Shown here: positions 7,972-18,400 of the stretch, in pieces | Numbering within the stretch: position 1 is the stretch's first letter | How the letters are laid out: the number at the start of each line of letters is the position of its first letter | Source of the DNA: Clostridium sp. 12(A) | GTDB taxonomy: Bacteria; Bacillota; Clostridia; Lachnospirales; Lachnospiraceae | Length of the DNA stretch: 64,000 nt | Assembly (NCBI GenBank): GCA_000526575.1 | Contig: JAGI01000002.1 | Coordinates: forward strand, 62,001-126,000 | Direction of reading: 5' to 3' | Translations under genes and position numbers: made by a program | The notes under the pieces: model-generated | Told to the model about the DNA's origin: nothing | Seen by the model: only the letters and a program-made list of their open reading frames with translations | The model's database searches: none

Positions 7972-8949
7972 ATGAACTATACCTTAGATTTTGATGACAC
8001 TCAAGCCTTAATTGACGCTCTGCATAACAATGAAGTGAACACCATAGAACGGTTCCGCTACAGCAAACCACAGGCGCAGATGAATGATTTGATGAATTGT
8101 GCTAAGGCCTATGAAGAAGCTAACAATCTGCTGCAAATGGAAAAACAACAGTCCGGGAGCTCAGGCAAAGACAACTTGCAGGTACAGAATATATGGCAGG
8201 CAGCCAGAGCAGGAATTATATTTTCCTACGAAACCATTAAGAATTTTAAGCTTAGGGCTGAATATCTAAGCAAAATAAATAATTCTATTAATTTATTTGA
8301 ATACGATTCTAAAACCGGGACATATAAAAATCCTTTTTTTAGTAGTGAGATTATAGATCCTAATGAGGATCTCTATGATATGATCAATGATTCTATTAAA
8401 AAATGGGCGAATAAAACTTCAGATGTATGGGGAAATACAGCTGCCTACAAGAAAAAAACTTATGATGATTTTATAAAAGATAAGGATTTTAACCTGGAGT
8501 CGTATGTGGTGAGGTATGCAGGGAAGGATCAACTTCAGATTTTGTCATATATGAGGTATTTTGGTACTGCCTTAATTGTTTTCACACTGGGAGTTATCAC
8601 CTGGCAATTGGTAGAGGCACAGGATAAAAAACAAGCAGGAGCAGAGATCCTTGTAAGTGTGGGAGGAGCTTTCGGAGGAGGCCTTTTAGGAGAAGTGGGA
8701 GGTACTTTGCTTTTTGGCTGGATCATGGGTGATCTGGGAACCGTGATAGGCGGTATACTTGGGGGACTGGTTGGAGCGTTTGCAGGAGGTATTGCGGCAG
8801 ATTGCCTTTTTGATGCCATGATGGAAGCCTTTTTCTATACACCTAAACTTGACCGGCTGACAGGCACTCTATTTGGTGGTCCCATTATGTATGAACTCAC
8901 ACTGCCGGATAATACGTCCTTATCTGGCAATTTAACAGGCAGCTTATGA
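7972..8949 (+). CDS. Glycine-zipper membrane-inserting protein of unknown function
   Basis: A 325-residue protein with a soluble, helical and polar first part (1-185), a predicted membrane segment at about 190-212 (FGTALIVFTLGVITW) and then a long Gly/Ala-rich hydrophobic region at 217-280. The latter contains repeated GGxxGG motifs (GGAFGGGLLG, GGILGGLVGAFAGG), a glycine zipper typical of pore-forming or membrane-inserting helices. A polar 40-residue tail follows. No signal peptide is seen. I do not recognise a named family. It is the last gene of a likely bicistron with the JIP23/Nakanori-like gene and is followed by a strong terminator. Confidence 0.75.
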   Translation: MNYTLDFDDTQALIDALHNNEVNTIERFRYSKPQAQMNDLMNCAKAYEEANNLLQMEKQQSGSSGKDNLQVQNIWQAARAGIIFSYETIKNFKLRAEYLSKINNSINLFEYDSKTGTYKNPFFSSEIIDPNEDLYDMINDSIKKWANKTSDVWGNTAAYKKKTYDDFIKDKDFNLESYVVRYAGKDQLQILSYMRYFGTALIVFTLGVITWQLVEAQDKKQAGAEILVSVGGAFGGGLLGEVGGTLLFGWIMGDLGTVIGGILGGLVGAFAGGIAADCLFDAMMEAFFYTPKLDRLTGTLFGGPIMYELTLPDNTSLSGNLTGSL

Positions 8950-8976
8950 TGCGCCTGATATGATTTGATCAATCGT

Positions 8977-9007
8977 AAGCCCTTGGCACAGCCCAGGGCT
9001 TTTTTTA
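8977..9007 (+). terminator. Terminator after the JIP23-like/glycine-zipper pair
   Basis: AAGCCCT...AGGGCTT stem followed by seven T. Confidence 0.9.
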
Positions 9008-9107
9008 TGTTACATAACTACCAGGATACTCTTAGGGATTCTTTGGCTATAATAAAGGATAGCAGGCATTCATACCATGAGGAATCATAAGGAGGAAGAA
9101 ACATCAT

Positions 9108-9809
9108 ATGAATGAATCCATTTTAATTGTTGATGATGAAAAAGAAATAGCTGATCTGCTAGAGGTATATCTTAAAAATGATGGCTATACGGTATATAAA
9201 TACTATGATGGATTAGAAGCGCTTAAATGCATCGAATCGAATAAGCTGGATATGGCTATTTTAGATGTTATGCTGCCTGGTATGGATGGTTTTCGTATAT
9301 GCCAAAAAATCAGAGAAAACTATTTTTATCCCATCATTATGCTGACTGCTAAGAGTGAAGATACGGATAAAATCATGGGTCTTACCTTAGGAGCAGACGA
9401 TTATATCACAAAGCCTTTTAATCCTTTAGAGGTCCTGGCAAGAGTAAAGACCCAGCTACGCCGCTATGTCAAATATAACAACAACTCCAGAGAATCCTTA
9501 AGTATAGAAAAGGACGAAATCGATATCAATGGTCTGATCATTAATAGAGTAACCCATAGATGTAAACTGTTTAATAAGGAGGTTACACTTACACCCATAG
9601 AATTTTCAATTCTCTGGTATCTGTGTGACAATAGAGGCAAGGTAATATCATCAGAGGAACTTTTTGAAGCAGTCTGGGGAGAAAAATACCTGGATAATAA
9701 CAATACAGTCATGGCCCATATCGGAAGACTGAGAGAAAAATTAAAGGAGCCAGCAAAGAATCCTAAAATCATTAAAACTGTATGGGGGGTCGGCTATACC
9801 ATTGAGTAA
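9108..9809 (+). CDS. vanR: VanR-type OmpR-family response regulator
   Basis: A 233-residue response regulator. The receiver domain has D9/D10, phospho-acceptor D53 (ILDVMLPGMDG) and the conserved lysine in DDYITKPFNP. The C-terminal winged helix (LTPIEFSILWYL, then VMAHIGRLREKL and GVGYTIE) is OmpR/PhoB type. It opens the vanG-type cluster and overlaps the kinase gene by 8 bases, so the two are translationally linked. By analogy with VanR of vanG clusters it should activate the vanG-vanXY-vanT genes when the kinase senses a glycopeptide or wall stress. A TATAAT box lies at 9048-9053 but without a good -35. Confidence 0.9.
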   Translation: MNESILIVDDEKEIADLLEVYLKNDGYTVYKYYDGLEALKCIESNKLDMAILDVMLPGMDGFRICQKIRENYFYPIIMLTAKSEDTDKIMGLTLGADDYITKPFNPLEVLARVKTQLRRYVKYNNNSRESLSIEKDEIDINGLIINRVTHRCKLFNKEVTLTPIEFSILWYLCDNRGKVISSEELFEAVWGEKYLDNNNTVMAHIGRLREKLKEPAKNPKIIKTVWGVGYTIE

Positions 9810-10905
9810 ATCATCAAGGTCCAGATCAAATTATAAAAGCCAGATAAGCAGAAGTATTGCTCTGCAATATTTTATAGCCTTAGGTTTCTTCTTTGTTGCT
9901 TTTCTTCTCTTTTCATTTATAGCGTATTTATTTGTATCCAGTATTTCATGGTATCGATATAATCCATTTTATGGAATTCTCAGGTTTGTAAGGGATTATA
10001 TTGTTATTTTTTTAGGAATTCCAATGATAGCAGGCTGGTTTTATATCACCTATCTTTTTGTAAAAAAGCCGCTTTCTTATCTTGATCACATTATCACTGC
10101 ATCTGAAAAGCTTGCAGCCCCCACCACCGAACAGATTATACTTCCGGATGTTTTGAAAACGGTTCAGGATGAACTGAATCAGGTGCGGGAAATGGCTTTG
10201 CGCAATGCGCAGCTTGCAAAGGACGCAGAGCAAAGAAAAAATGATTTAATTGTGTATTTGGCTCACGACTTAAAAACACCCCTCACCTCGGTGATTGGAT
10301 ACCTTACCTTGTTGCGTGATGAAACTAAAATATCGGAGGAACTACGGATTAAGTACTTGTCCATTTCGCTTAACAAGGCGGAACGTCTGGAGGACTTAAT
10401 CAATGAGTTTTTTGAAATTACAAGATTCAACCTGTCAGGCATTGAACTTCAGTATAGCAATGTGAACGTAACCCGATTATTAGAGCAACTTATCTTTGAG
10501 TTTAAACCAATGCTGTTAGAGAAAAAATTGGAATGCAAATACAGCATTTCTCCCAATATAACAGTGAGATGTGATGCAGACAAAATACAGCGTGTATTCG
10601 ATAATTTGCTTAGAAATGCTGTATTTTACAGCTTTGAACGAACGGTGATCGAGATTAGCGTAACACAAACAAGCACCCATACGACCATAAAGTTTTTAAA
10701 TCATGGAAATACGATTCCAAAGGAAAAACTGGAAAGGGTATTTGAACAATTCTATCGCCTGGACTCAGCACGCGGTACTAACAACGGAGGGGCCGGTCTT
10801 GGACTTGCGATTGCGAAAGAAATAATATCCCTCCATCATGGGACCATAACCGCACACAGTGAAAATGATATCGTAGAGTTTACGGTCACATTGCCGCTTT
10901 CGTAG
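9802..10905 (+). CDS. vanS: VanS-type membrane sensor histidine kinase
   Basis: A 367-residue kinase that starts at TTG 9802 inside the end of vanR. It has two membrane segments (about 20-50 and 70-95) enclosing only a short outer loop, a HAMP-like linker, the phosphorylated His155 in LAHDLKTPLTS, an N box (DNLLRNAV) and a G box (GGAGLGLAIAKEI). The short extracytoplasmic loop is typical of VanS in vanC/vanG-type systems, which do not carry a large sensor domain. It pairs with the upstream response regulator. A hairpin terminator separates it from the vanG structural genes. Confidence 0.9.
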   Translation: MSKSSRSRSNYKSQISRSIALQYFIALGFFFVAFLLFSFIAYLFVSSISWYRYNPFYGILRFVRDYIVIFLGIPMIAGWFYITYLFVKKPLSYLDHIITASEKLAAPTTEQIILPDVLKTVQDELNQVREMALRNAQLAKDAEQRKNDLIVYLAHDLKTPLTSVIGYLTLLRDETKISEELRIKYLSISLNKAERLEDLINEFFEITRFNLSGIELQYSNVNVTRLLEQLIFEFKPMLLEKKLECKYSISPNITVRCDADKIQRVFDNLLRNAVFYSFERTVIEISVTQTSTHTTIKFLNHGNTIPKEKLERVFEQFYRLDSARGTNNGGAGLGLAIAKEIISLHHGTITAHSENDIVEFTVTLPLS

Positions 10906-10966
10906 GAAAATTGTTAGAATTAACATATAAAAACAATAGAATTAAATATGGGGAAACGAATAAATA

Positions 10967-11017
10967 GCACTCTTGTTATTGATACAATTATTGTGTCAAA
11001 GCAAGGGTGTTTTTTTT
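10967..11017 (+). terminator. Terminator or attenuator between vanS and vanG
   Basis: An outer stem CACTCTTG/CAAGGGTG plus an inner stem TTGATACA/TGTGTCAA, followed by eight T. It separates the regulatory genes from the resistance genes, so these form two transcripts or are joined by read-through. I see no convincing promoter in the 73 bases between this hairpin and vanG. Confidence 0.8.
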
Positions 11018-11090
11018 ATGTAATAGAAAATAACGCCCAGAGGAGCAGGGAGCACATATCACATACAAGGTCATAAAAAGGAGAATTGCA

Positions 11091-12140
11091 ATGGAAAAGA
11101 AAAAAATAGCAGTTATTTTTGGAGGGAATTCCTCGGAATATAAGGTGTCACTTCAATCGGCAGCCTCTGTATTTGAAAATATAAATACAGAAAAATACCA
11201 GATCATCCCAATTGGAATCACAAGAGATGGTGAATGGTTTCATTATACAGGAGATTACGAAACGATAAGGAACGATACGTGGTTTTATGAACCACAATTT
11301 TTGCATCCCGTGGTGGTCTCTCAGAATCCTTCGGTCAAAGGTTTTTTGGAATTTTTTGAAGACAGTTACACTGTTATGAAAGTTGATGCAGTCTTACCAG
11401 CGTTACACGGAAAAAATGGAGAGGACGGAACCGTACAGGGATTATTTGAATTGGCTGGGATTCCCGTTGTTGGCTGCAATGTGCTTTCTTCCGCGCTTTG
11501 CATGGATAAAGACAGGGCGCATAAACTGGTTGGGCTTGCAGGCGTATCGGTGCCAAGGTCCATTACCTTTCAATATCTTGAGATGGAAGCAGCTTTACGG
11601 AAAATATCAGCTGAATTAGCGTATCCGCTTTTTGTTAAGCCAGTCAGAGCAGGTTCCTCATTTGGAATCACTAAAATATATAGTCAGGATGAATTGCAAA
11701 GAGCAGTAGAGATTGCCTTTAAACATGATAATGAAGTAATTGTGGAAGAAAACATAGATGGCTTTGAGGTTGGCTGCGCTGTATTGGGAAAAGAAGATTT
11801 GACGGTTGGCAGAGTTGATGAGATAGAGCTGACCCAGGGATTTTTTGACTACACCGAAAAATACACCTTGAAAAGCTCCTTCATCCATATGCCTGCAAGA
11901 ATTGATTTTGATACTGAAAAAAGGATACAGGAAACAGCAAAGTTAATATACAAAGTACTTGGCTGTTCCGGATTTGCCAGAGTGGATATGTTCCTTACTC
12001 CTTCCGGGGAAATCGTATTTAATGAAGTGAACACAATCCCTGGTTTTACCACTCATAGCCGTTATCCCAATATGATGAAAGGAATCGGGTTGTCTTTTCC
12101 TGAAATGTTAGACAAGCTGATCGGGTTATACACTTTATGA
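11091..12140 (+). CDS. vanG: D-alanine:D-serine ligase, VanG type
   Basis: A 349-residue ATP-grasp ligase, the length of VanG. The N-terminal VIFGGNSSEYKVSLQSA is the Ddl/Van signature. GKNGEDGTVQGLFELAGIPVVG is split here as GKNGEDG and the following QGLFELAGIP block. The omega-loop stretch EKYTLKSS followed by IHMPARI is typical of VanC/E/G-type D-Ala-D-Ser ligases rather than D-Ala-D-Lac ligases such as VanA. FNEVNTIPGFT is the C-terminal metal/ATP site. AAAAGGAG lies 8 bases ahead of ATG. The stop overlaps the vanXY start by 4 bases. It supplies D-Ala-D-Ser for peptidoglycan precursors with reduced vancomycin affinity. Confidence 0.92.
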   Translation: MEKKKIAVIFGGNSSEYKVSLQSAASVFENINTEKYQIIPIGITRDGEWFHYTGDYETIRNDTWFYEPQFLHPVVVSQNPSVKGFLEFFEDSYTVMKVDAVLPALHGKNGEDGTVQGLFELAGIPVVGCNVLSSALCMDKDRAHKLVGLAGVSVPRSITFQYLEMEAALRKISAELAYPLFVKPVRAGSSFGITKIYSQDELQRAVEIAFKHDNEVIVEENIDGFEVGCAVLGKEDLTVGRVDEIELTQGFFDYTEKYTLKSSFIHMPARIDFDTEKRIQETAKLIYKVLGCSGFARVDMFLTPSGEIVFNEVNTIPGFTTHSRYPNMMKGIGLSFPEMLDKLIGLYTL

Positions 12141-12904
12141 TAAATACCATTGGATTGCCAAAAGAAAAAATATATACCGGAAACCTAATTCTTGTAAATG
12201 GTGCTTCTCCCCTGCGTTCATCTAAGGAAAATGAGCTGCAGCCGGTTGATAGCAGATACCCCCATATCCTTATGGGGCGGGAAGCCGTTAATGCACTGCA
12301 TTTGGTTTGGCAAAAGATAGGCTGTAAGGACGAGATTGTACCGGTAAGCGGCTATCGTGCGGCAGCGGAACAAACCGAGATATATGATAACTCCTTACAA
12401 GAAAATGGGAAAGAATTTACTGAAAAATTCGTTGCGCTGCCTTATCACAGCGAACATCAAACCGGACTTGCCATAGATTTAGGGCTTAATAAAGGCGATA
12501 TCGATTTTATCTGTCCCGAATTTCCCTATGAGGGTATTTGCAATGAATTTCGAAAAACAGCCTTGCAGTATGGATTTATCGAACGATACCCCAAAGGAAA
12601 GGAAAGAATCACCGGTATTGGTCACGAACCTTGGCACTTTCGTTATGTAGGCCATCCTCATTCCGAGATTATGTACAATCACGGGTTCGTACTGGAAGAA
12701 TATCTGGAGTACATGAAGCAGTTTTTATACAATGAGACGCATGTAAAGATAAAGAATGTAAGCGGAGAATGGGAGATCTTTTATTTACCGGCGAATTTAA
12801 CAGGCGAGACAACATTAACAATGAGAAACGATGTCATTTATCTGGTATCCGGAAACAATGTAGACGGATTCATCGTGACAATGTGGAGGAATACAAGTGA
12901 ATAA
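12137..12904 (+). CDS. vanXY: VanXY-type D,D-dipeptidase/D,D-carboxypeptidase
   Basis: A 255-residue zinc peptidase of the M15 (VanY/VanX) family. Zinc and catalytic motifs are visible: SGYRAAAEQTEIY, SEHQTGLAIDLG (His and Asp ligands) and GHEPWHFRYVG (catalytic Glu and third ligand His). There is no signal peptide, so it acts in the cytoplasm, removing D-Ala-D-Ala dipeptide and the terminal D-Ala of precursors so that D-Ala-D-Ser precursors prevail. The last 55 residues after the peptidase core (WEIFYLPANLTGE...) form an extension also seen in VanXY of vanG clusters. ATGA overlap with vanG and an 8-base overlap with vanT show tight translational coupling. Confidence 0.9.
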   Translation: MINTIGLPKEKIYTGNLILVNGASPLRSSKENELQPVDSRYPHILMGREAVNALHLVWQKIGCKDEIVPVSGYRAAAEQTEIYDNSLQENGKEFTEKFVALPYHSEHQTGLAIDLGLNKGDIDFICPEFPYEGICNEFRKTALQYGFIERYPKGKERITGIGHEPWHFRYVGHPHSEIMYNHGFVLEEYLEYMKQFLYNETHVKIKNVSGEWEIFYLPANLTGETTLTMRNDVIYLVSGNNVDGFIVTMWRNTSE

Positions 12905-15038
12905 CAGGAAACATTATGTAGGCATTGATTCTTTCCGGTATGTAGCAGCGCTTTTAGTTATAGCAATCCATACCTCACCCTTGTCTACTTATAGTAAAAT
13001 GGGAGATTTTATATTAACACGGCTGATTGGCCGAATGGCGGTACCATTTTTCTTTATGGCATCAGGATTTTTTCTGATATCAGAATACACATATAGTGGA
13101 GATAAGCTAAGAACATTTGTAAAAAAGACATCAGTCATTTATGGACTGGCCATTGCAGCTTACATTCCATTGAACATATATAATGGCTATTTTGCCATAG
13201 AGAATCTATTTCCTAATATAATCAAGGATATTTTCTTTGATGGCACGCTGTATCATCTCTGGTACCTTCCTGCCTCTATCATGGGAGCAGTCATTGCGTG
13301 GTATCTGGTAAAAGGGCTTGGCTTTAAGAAGGCATTTATGGCTGCTATGGTACTCTATGTCATAGGATTGTTTGGAGATAGCTATTATGGCCTTTCTGAA
13401 AAGCTGCCATTTTTTAAAGGCTTCTATGGTTATCTGTTTCAAATATTTGATTATACAAGAAATGGTATTTTATTTGCTCCCATCTTTTTTGTGCTGGGAG
13501 GGATCCTCGCCAGAAATCCTATTCGCAGCTCTTGGAAAACGAGTCTGGTTAAATTTATGTGTTCATTTCTTCTGATGCTTGGTGAAGGGCTTTTGCTGCA
13601 TCAACTTGGTTATCAAAGGCATGACAGCATGTATGTGATGCTGATACCTGCGATGTATTATCTGTTTTCTTTCTTGCGCTCCTTTACTGGAAAACAGCTC
13701 TTATCTCTTAGAACGGCTCCTCTTATCCTATACATCATTCACCCTATGATAATTGTCATGGTTCGAATGGCAGCTAAAATGATGAGATTACAATGGGTCT
13801 TTATTGAAAACAGTATGGTTCATTACTTGACAGTCAGCGTTTGTTCCATTTTCTTTTCCCTATTCCTGGCTCTGTTTATACAAAAGATCAGGAATAAAGA
13901 AAAACTACAAGATAAAAAAGCAAAAGCCAGAGCCTGGATAGAGATCAGCTTAAATAATTTAGAAAACAATGCAAAAGAGCTTCAAAGTAATATGCCTGAA
14001 AACTGCAATCTAATGGCGGTTATAAAAGCGAATGCCTATGGACACGGTGCATTTGCCGTATCGACTCATCTGGAAAAAACAGGAGTTAAATCATTTGCGG
14101 TCGCTACCATAGACGAAGGAATTGAATTACGAAAATATGGAATACGAAGTGACATACTGATACTTGGATATACAAGCCCTCTAAGAGCGAGGGAGCTTTA
14201 TAAATATCGACTTACTCAGACATTAATCGATTATCCTTATGCCATGCTTCTTAATGAGCAAGGCTGCAAGGTGAGCGCTCATATTAAAATCGATACAGGA
14301 ATGCACCGTCTTGGATTTGATGCTTCTGATCACGAACATGTCATAGACGTGTTTAACATGAAACATATAAATGTCACTGGGATCTACACTCATTTGTGTG
14401 CATCTGACAGTCTTTCCCCGGAAGATATAATGTTTACAGAAATACAGATAAAGCGGTTTTATCAGCTCGTAGACATCATTGAGAATTCAGGTTATAAGTG
14501 CCCTAAAATACACATTCAAAGCAGTTATGGTTTCCTTAATTACCCGGAACTTAAATGTGACTTTGTGAGGGCAGGCATATCTCTCTACGGAGTATTAAGC
14601 AGTTCCAGTGATCCAATAAAAACACAGCTTAATTTACACCCAGTTCTTTCATTAAAATCCAAAGTAGTTCTTTTAAGAAAGGTAACTATAGGGGAAAGTG
14701 TGGGATATCATAGAACCTTTGCCCCAGCCAAAAACAGTACCATAGCTGTCATACCAATTGGATATGCAGATGGATTGCCAAGAAATTTATCATCTGAAAG
14801 CAGACATGTGCTTATCAATGGTAGCCTGGCGCCAATTGTAGGACGTATTTGTATGGACCAGCTTATGGTTGATGTAACGGACATAGAAGATGTGACAGTT
14901 GGTGATATTGTAACATTCATCGGTGAAGAAAATGGTAAGGCGTTGCTGGCACCTGTGATTGCTGACAATGAGGGCAGTATATCCAATGAATTGTTCAGCC
15001 GAATGGGTACAAGGTTAGAAGTTATAACAGTAGAATAA
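12897..15038 (+). CDS. vanT: VanT membrane-bound serine racemase
   Basis: 713 residues in two parts. Residues 1-345 are an acyltransferase-3-like membrane domain with about ten hydrophobic helices (it begins YVGIDSFRYVAALLVIAIH). Residues 345-713 form an alanine racemase-type PLP domain: the PLP lysine in MAVIKANAYGHGA, and the C-terminal catalytic region with GRICMDQLMVDVTD. This fusion is the hallmark of VanT, which makes D-serine for VanG. The start at 12897 lies inside the vanXY end. No vanU, vanY or vanW is in the cluster, matching the short clostridial vanG arrangement. No clear terminator follows. Confidence 0.92.
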   Translation: MNNRKHYVGIDSFRYVAALLVIAIHTSPLSTYSKMGDFILTRLIGRMAVPFFFMASGFFLISEYTYSGDKLRTFVKKTSVIYGLAIAAYIPLNIYNGYFAIENLFPNIIKDIFFDGTLYHLWYLPASIMGAVIAWYLVKGLGFKKAFMAAMVLYVIGLFGDSYYGLSEKLPFFKGFYGYLFQIFDYTRNGILFAPIFFVLGGILARNPIRSSWKTSLVKFMCSFLLMLGEGLLLHQLGYQRHDSMYVMLIPAMYYLFSFLRSFTGKQLLSLRTAPLILYIIHPMIIVMVRMAAKMMRLQWVFIENSMVHYLTVSVCSIFFSLFLALFIQKIRNKEKLQDKKAKARAWIEISLNNLENNAKELQSNMPENCNLMAVIKANAYGHGAFAVSTHLEKTGVKSFAVATIDEGIELRKYGIRSDILILGYTSPLRARELYKYRLTQTLIDYPYAMLLNEQGCKVSAHIKIDTGMHRLGFDASDHEHVIDVFNMKHINVTGIYTHLCASDSLSPEDIMFTEIQIKRFYQLVDIIENSGYKCPKIHIQSSYGFLNYPELKCDFVRAGISLYGVLSSSSDPIKTQLNLHPVLSLKSKVVLLRKVTIGESVGYHRTFAPAKNSTIAVIPIGYADGLPRNLSSESRHVLINGSLAPIVGRICMDQLMVDVTDIEDVTVGDIVTFIGEENGKALLAPVIADNEGSISNELFSRMGTRLEVITVE

Positions 15039-15495
15039 ATCCTTATGATCAGGCCATGGCCTTTGCAGGTGTTTATGGTAAAGTGTGTTGAAAATTACGA
15101 ACAGAATCGGATTTATTACATACAATTAACATATTAATAATAAAGTGATAAATTAATATTGGATAACAAATGAATGAGTTAAATAAATATTAGATAAATG
15201 GTTGAATAATATTAAATTTCAAAGACAATCATAAGCCATAATGTATGTATTTATCCGTATATTTTTAAATTGCTTCATGAGACGAATAAAACACTTAACA
15301 TATACAAAAATCAGACGCAAAAATATGGACAAGAAAGGAGCAAGAGGTTTTCAATGGAACTTTCAATTCACTCGGATAGATGGATGTTCTCCTGTAAAAA
15401 ACGAAAAAAGGAGGGTGAGAGGTGAGGGGTGTTACGCAGGTAAGGATCCGGCTGACGAAGGAATTGTTAGATAAAAACTAAGAGGAGGTTACAGT
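15039..15495. other. 457-base gap between vanT and the cellulase gene
   Basis: Positions 15060-15300 are very AT-rich and hold no convincing gene. The last 150 bases are more GC-rich and contain purine-rich runs, GGATCCGG at 15447-15454 and a good ribosome site (AGAGGAGG at 15481-15488). A long 5' leader for the cellulase mRNA is likely. I compared it by eye with c-di-GMP and other common riboswitch cores and found no match. The open frame at 15241-15474 has no ribosome site or coding character. Confidence 0.4.
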
Positions 15496-18400
15496 ATGAT
15501 ACATAAGGAATTATTTAAAGGCAATAGGCCAACTTGTAAGGTTCATGTTCATGCTTTCTTAACCAGAGAGAGGAGGAAACGAATCGCTAAGCTTTTGATA
15601 GCAGCTATGGTGTTACCGAGCATGCTGACCACAGGCTTTGGACCAGCGATGCAAAGTAATGCAGCAGAAAGTAAGGCAAAAGGCACAGACGAATATCAAA
15701 ACAGGTTCCTGGAACTAAGAGAAGATATTGTGGATCCGGAAAATGGGTATTTCAGCTCTAAGGGGATTCCATACCATTCTATTGAGACTTTGAACGTGGA
15801 AGCTCCTGATTATGGACATGTTACTACCAGTGAAGCGTTCAGCTATTATATTTGGCTGGAGGCTATGTATGGTAAATTCTCAGGAGATTTCAACGAATTC
15901 AAAACAGCCTGGGACAAAGCAGAAACATACATGATTCCAACGGATAAAGATCAGCCAGATTCCAGTATGAGCAAATATCAGGCCAGCAAACCCGCTACCT
16001 ATGCTCCTGAGTTTGAATTACCGGACAAATATCCTGCACCATTGAATTCCGGTGCAGCGGTTGGTGTCGATCCCATTAACAGTGACCTTGTATCTACCTA
16101 CGGCAAGGGCACCATGTATGGAATGCACTGGCTGTTAGATGTTGATAACTGGTATGGTTTTGGAAGCAGAGCTGATGGTGTGACAGCTCCATCCTATATC
16201 AATACATTCCAGAGAGGAAAAGAGGAATCCGTGTTTGAGACGGTTCCGCAGCCATGCTGGGACGCTATGAAATTTGGCGGCAAGAATGGGTATCTTGATC
16301 TTTTTACAGGAGACAGCAACTATGCAGCTCAGTTTAAATATACAGATGCACCAGATGCAGATGCCAGAGCCATTCAGGCTACTTACTGGGCAGACGAATG
16401 GGCGAAAGACCATGGCGTTAACCTTGGAACTTATAACAAGAAAGCCAGTAAAATGGGTGATTACTTAAGATATGCCATGTTTGATAAATACTTCCGCAAA
16501 ATTGGTGCTCCGACTGTTGCCGGTACCGGATATGATGCAGCTCATTATCTGATGTCCTGGTATTATGCATGGGGTGGCGGAGTAAACGCTGACTGGTCAT
16601 GGAAAATCGGTTGCAGCCATAATCACTTTGGTTATCAGAACCCAATGGCAGCCTGGATTTTATCAGAAAATAATGATTTAAAACCTCAATCCCAGAATGG
16701 AGCCAGAGACTGGGAAAAGAGTCTTGACAGACAGCTTGAATTCTATCAGTGGCTGCAGACCTCTGAAGGTGCAATTGCAGGTGGAGCCAGCAACTCTTAT
16801 AATGGCCGTTACGAAACATGGCCGGCAGGAACATCTACCTTCTACGGTATGGGCTATGAGGCCAACCCTGTTTATGCAGATCCGGGAAGCAATACCTGGT
16901 TTGGATTCCAGGCATGGTCCATGCAGCGTGTCGCTGAATTATATTATAAGACGGGAGATACCAGAGCAAAAGACCTTCTGGATAAGTGGGTAGGCTGGAT
17001 TAAGACAGTAGTAAAACTGAATAGTGATGGTACCTTTGAAGTTCCAAGCGGACTTGACTGGTCCGGACAGCCAGATACCTGGACCGGAACCTACACTGGA
17101 AATCCTAATCTCCATGTAAAAGTTACTGGTTACAGTGCAGACCTTGGTGTCTCTGGTTCTCTTGCAAATACGTTACTGTACTACAGCAAAGCATCTGGCG
17201 ATGACGAAGCAAGAGTACTGGCTAAGGAACTGTTAGACCGTATGTGGACATTATACAGAGATGATAAGGGACTTGCAATACCAGAGAAAAGAGCTGACTA
17301 CAAGCGTATCTTTGATCAGGAAATCTTTATCCCAGCCGGTTGGACAGGAAAGATGCCTAATGGCGATGTAATTAAACCTGGAGTTAAATTTATTGACATT
17401 CGTTCCAAATACAAAACTGATCCAGATTATCAGAAGCTTCTCACTGCTTATAACAATAATACACCTGTGGAATTAACTTACCACCGCTTCTGGGCACAAT
17501 GTGATATCGCTATTGCAAATGGCGTATATTCTCTCCTTTTTGGTGATGGCAATGAGCCCGTAAATAATTCTGCAATTACTCCTATCACAGCAGTCTTTGA
17601 TAAGAATCTTACAAAGCAAAAAGATATATCTGTAGAACTCACCTTAAATGGAAATACCTTTACTGGAATTAAAGATGGAAGCACTGTTTTAGCTAAAGGT
17701 ACCGATTATACTGTAACTGACAACACAGTGAAATTATCCAAAGATTATTTAGCAGATAAGAGTGTTGGTGAGTTAAAGCTTACCTTTGATTTCTCTAAGG
17801 GTGTTGATCCTGTACTTACCGTAACCATTACGGATACGACTCTTGGCGGAACCATTACGCCGACCACAGCCACGTTTGATAAGAATATTGAAAAGCAGGC
17901 GGATATTGAAACTACATTGGATGCAGCTGGCCATACACTGAAAGGCATTAAGCTTGGAAGTCAGCAGCTGGTTGAAGATGAGGATTATACAATATCTGGA
18001 AGCACCATCACATTCTTAAAAGAATCACTGGCTAATCTGAAAAAAGGAACCTACAAAATAGTATTTGATTTAAGCGCAGGAACCGATCCGGTGTTGACTC
18101 TGACTGTAGTAGATACCACCATTTCACAGGGTAGTATTAAGGTACAGATGTTTAATATAACAACAGCAGAGCAGAGCAATTCCTTGAGCCCGAAATTCAA
18201 GCTCGTCAATACTGGTACAGAAAGTATCGATCTCTCTGAAGTGAAACTCAGATATTATTACACCGTGAATGGAGATGTAGGCCAGAACTTCTGGTGTGAC
18301 TGGTCCTCCATTGGCAGCAGCAATGTAACCGGATCCTTTGTTAAGATGTCAAATGCTGAGACAGATGCAGATCATTATGTAGAAATCGGATTTACATCTG

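Noticed and set aside
15241-15474. 77-residue open frame upstream of GH48
   Set aside because: No ribosome site, low-complexity basic composition, and it covers what looks like an untranslated leader.
15300-15495. c-di-GMP or other riboswitch in the cellulase leader
   Set aside because: The conserved cores of the c-di-GMP-I and c-di-GMP-II classes could not be found by eye.
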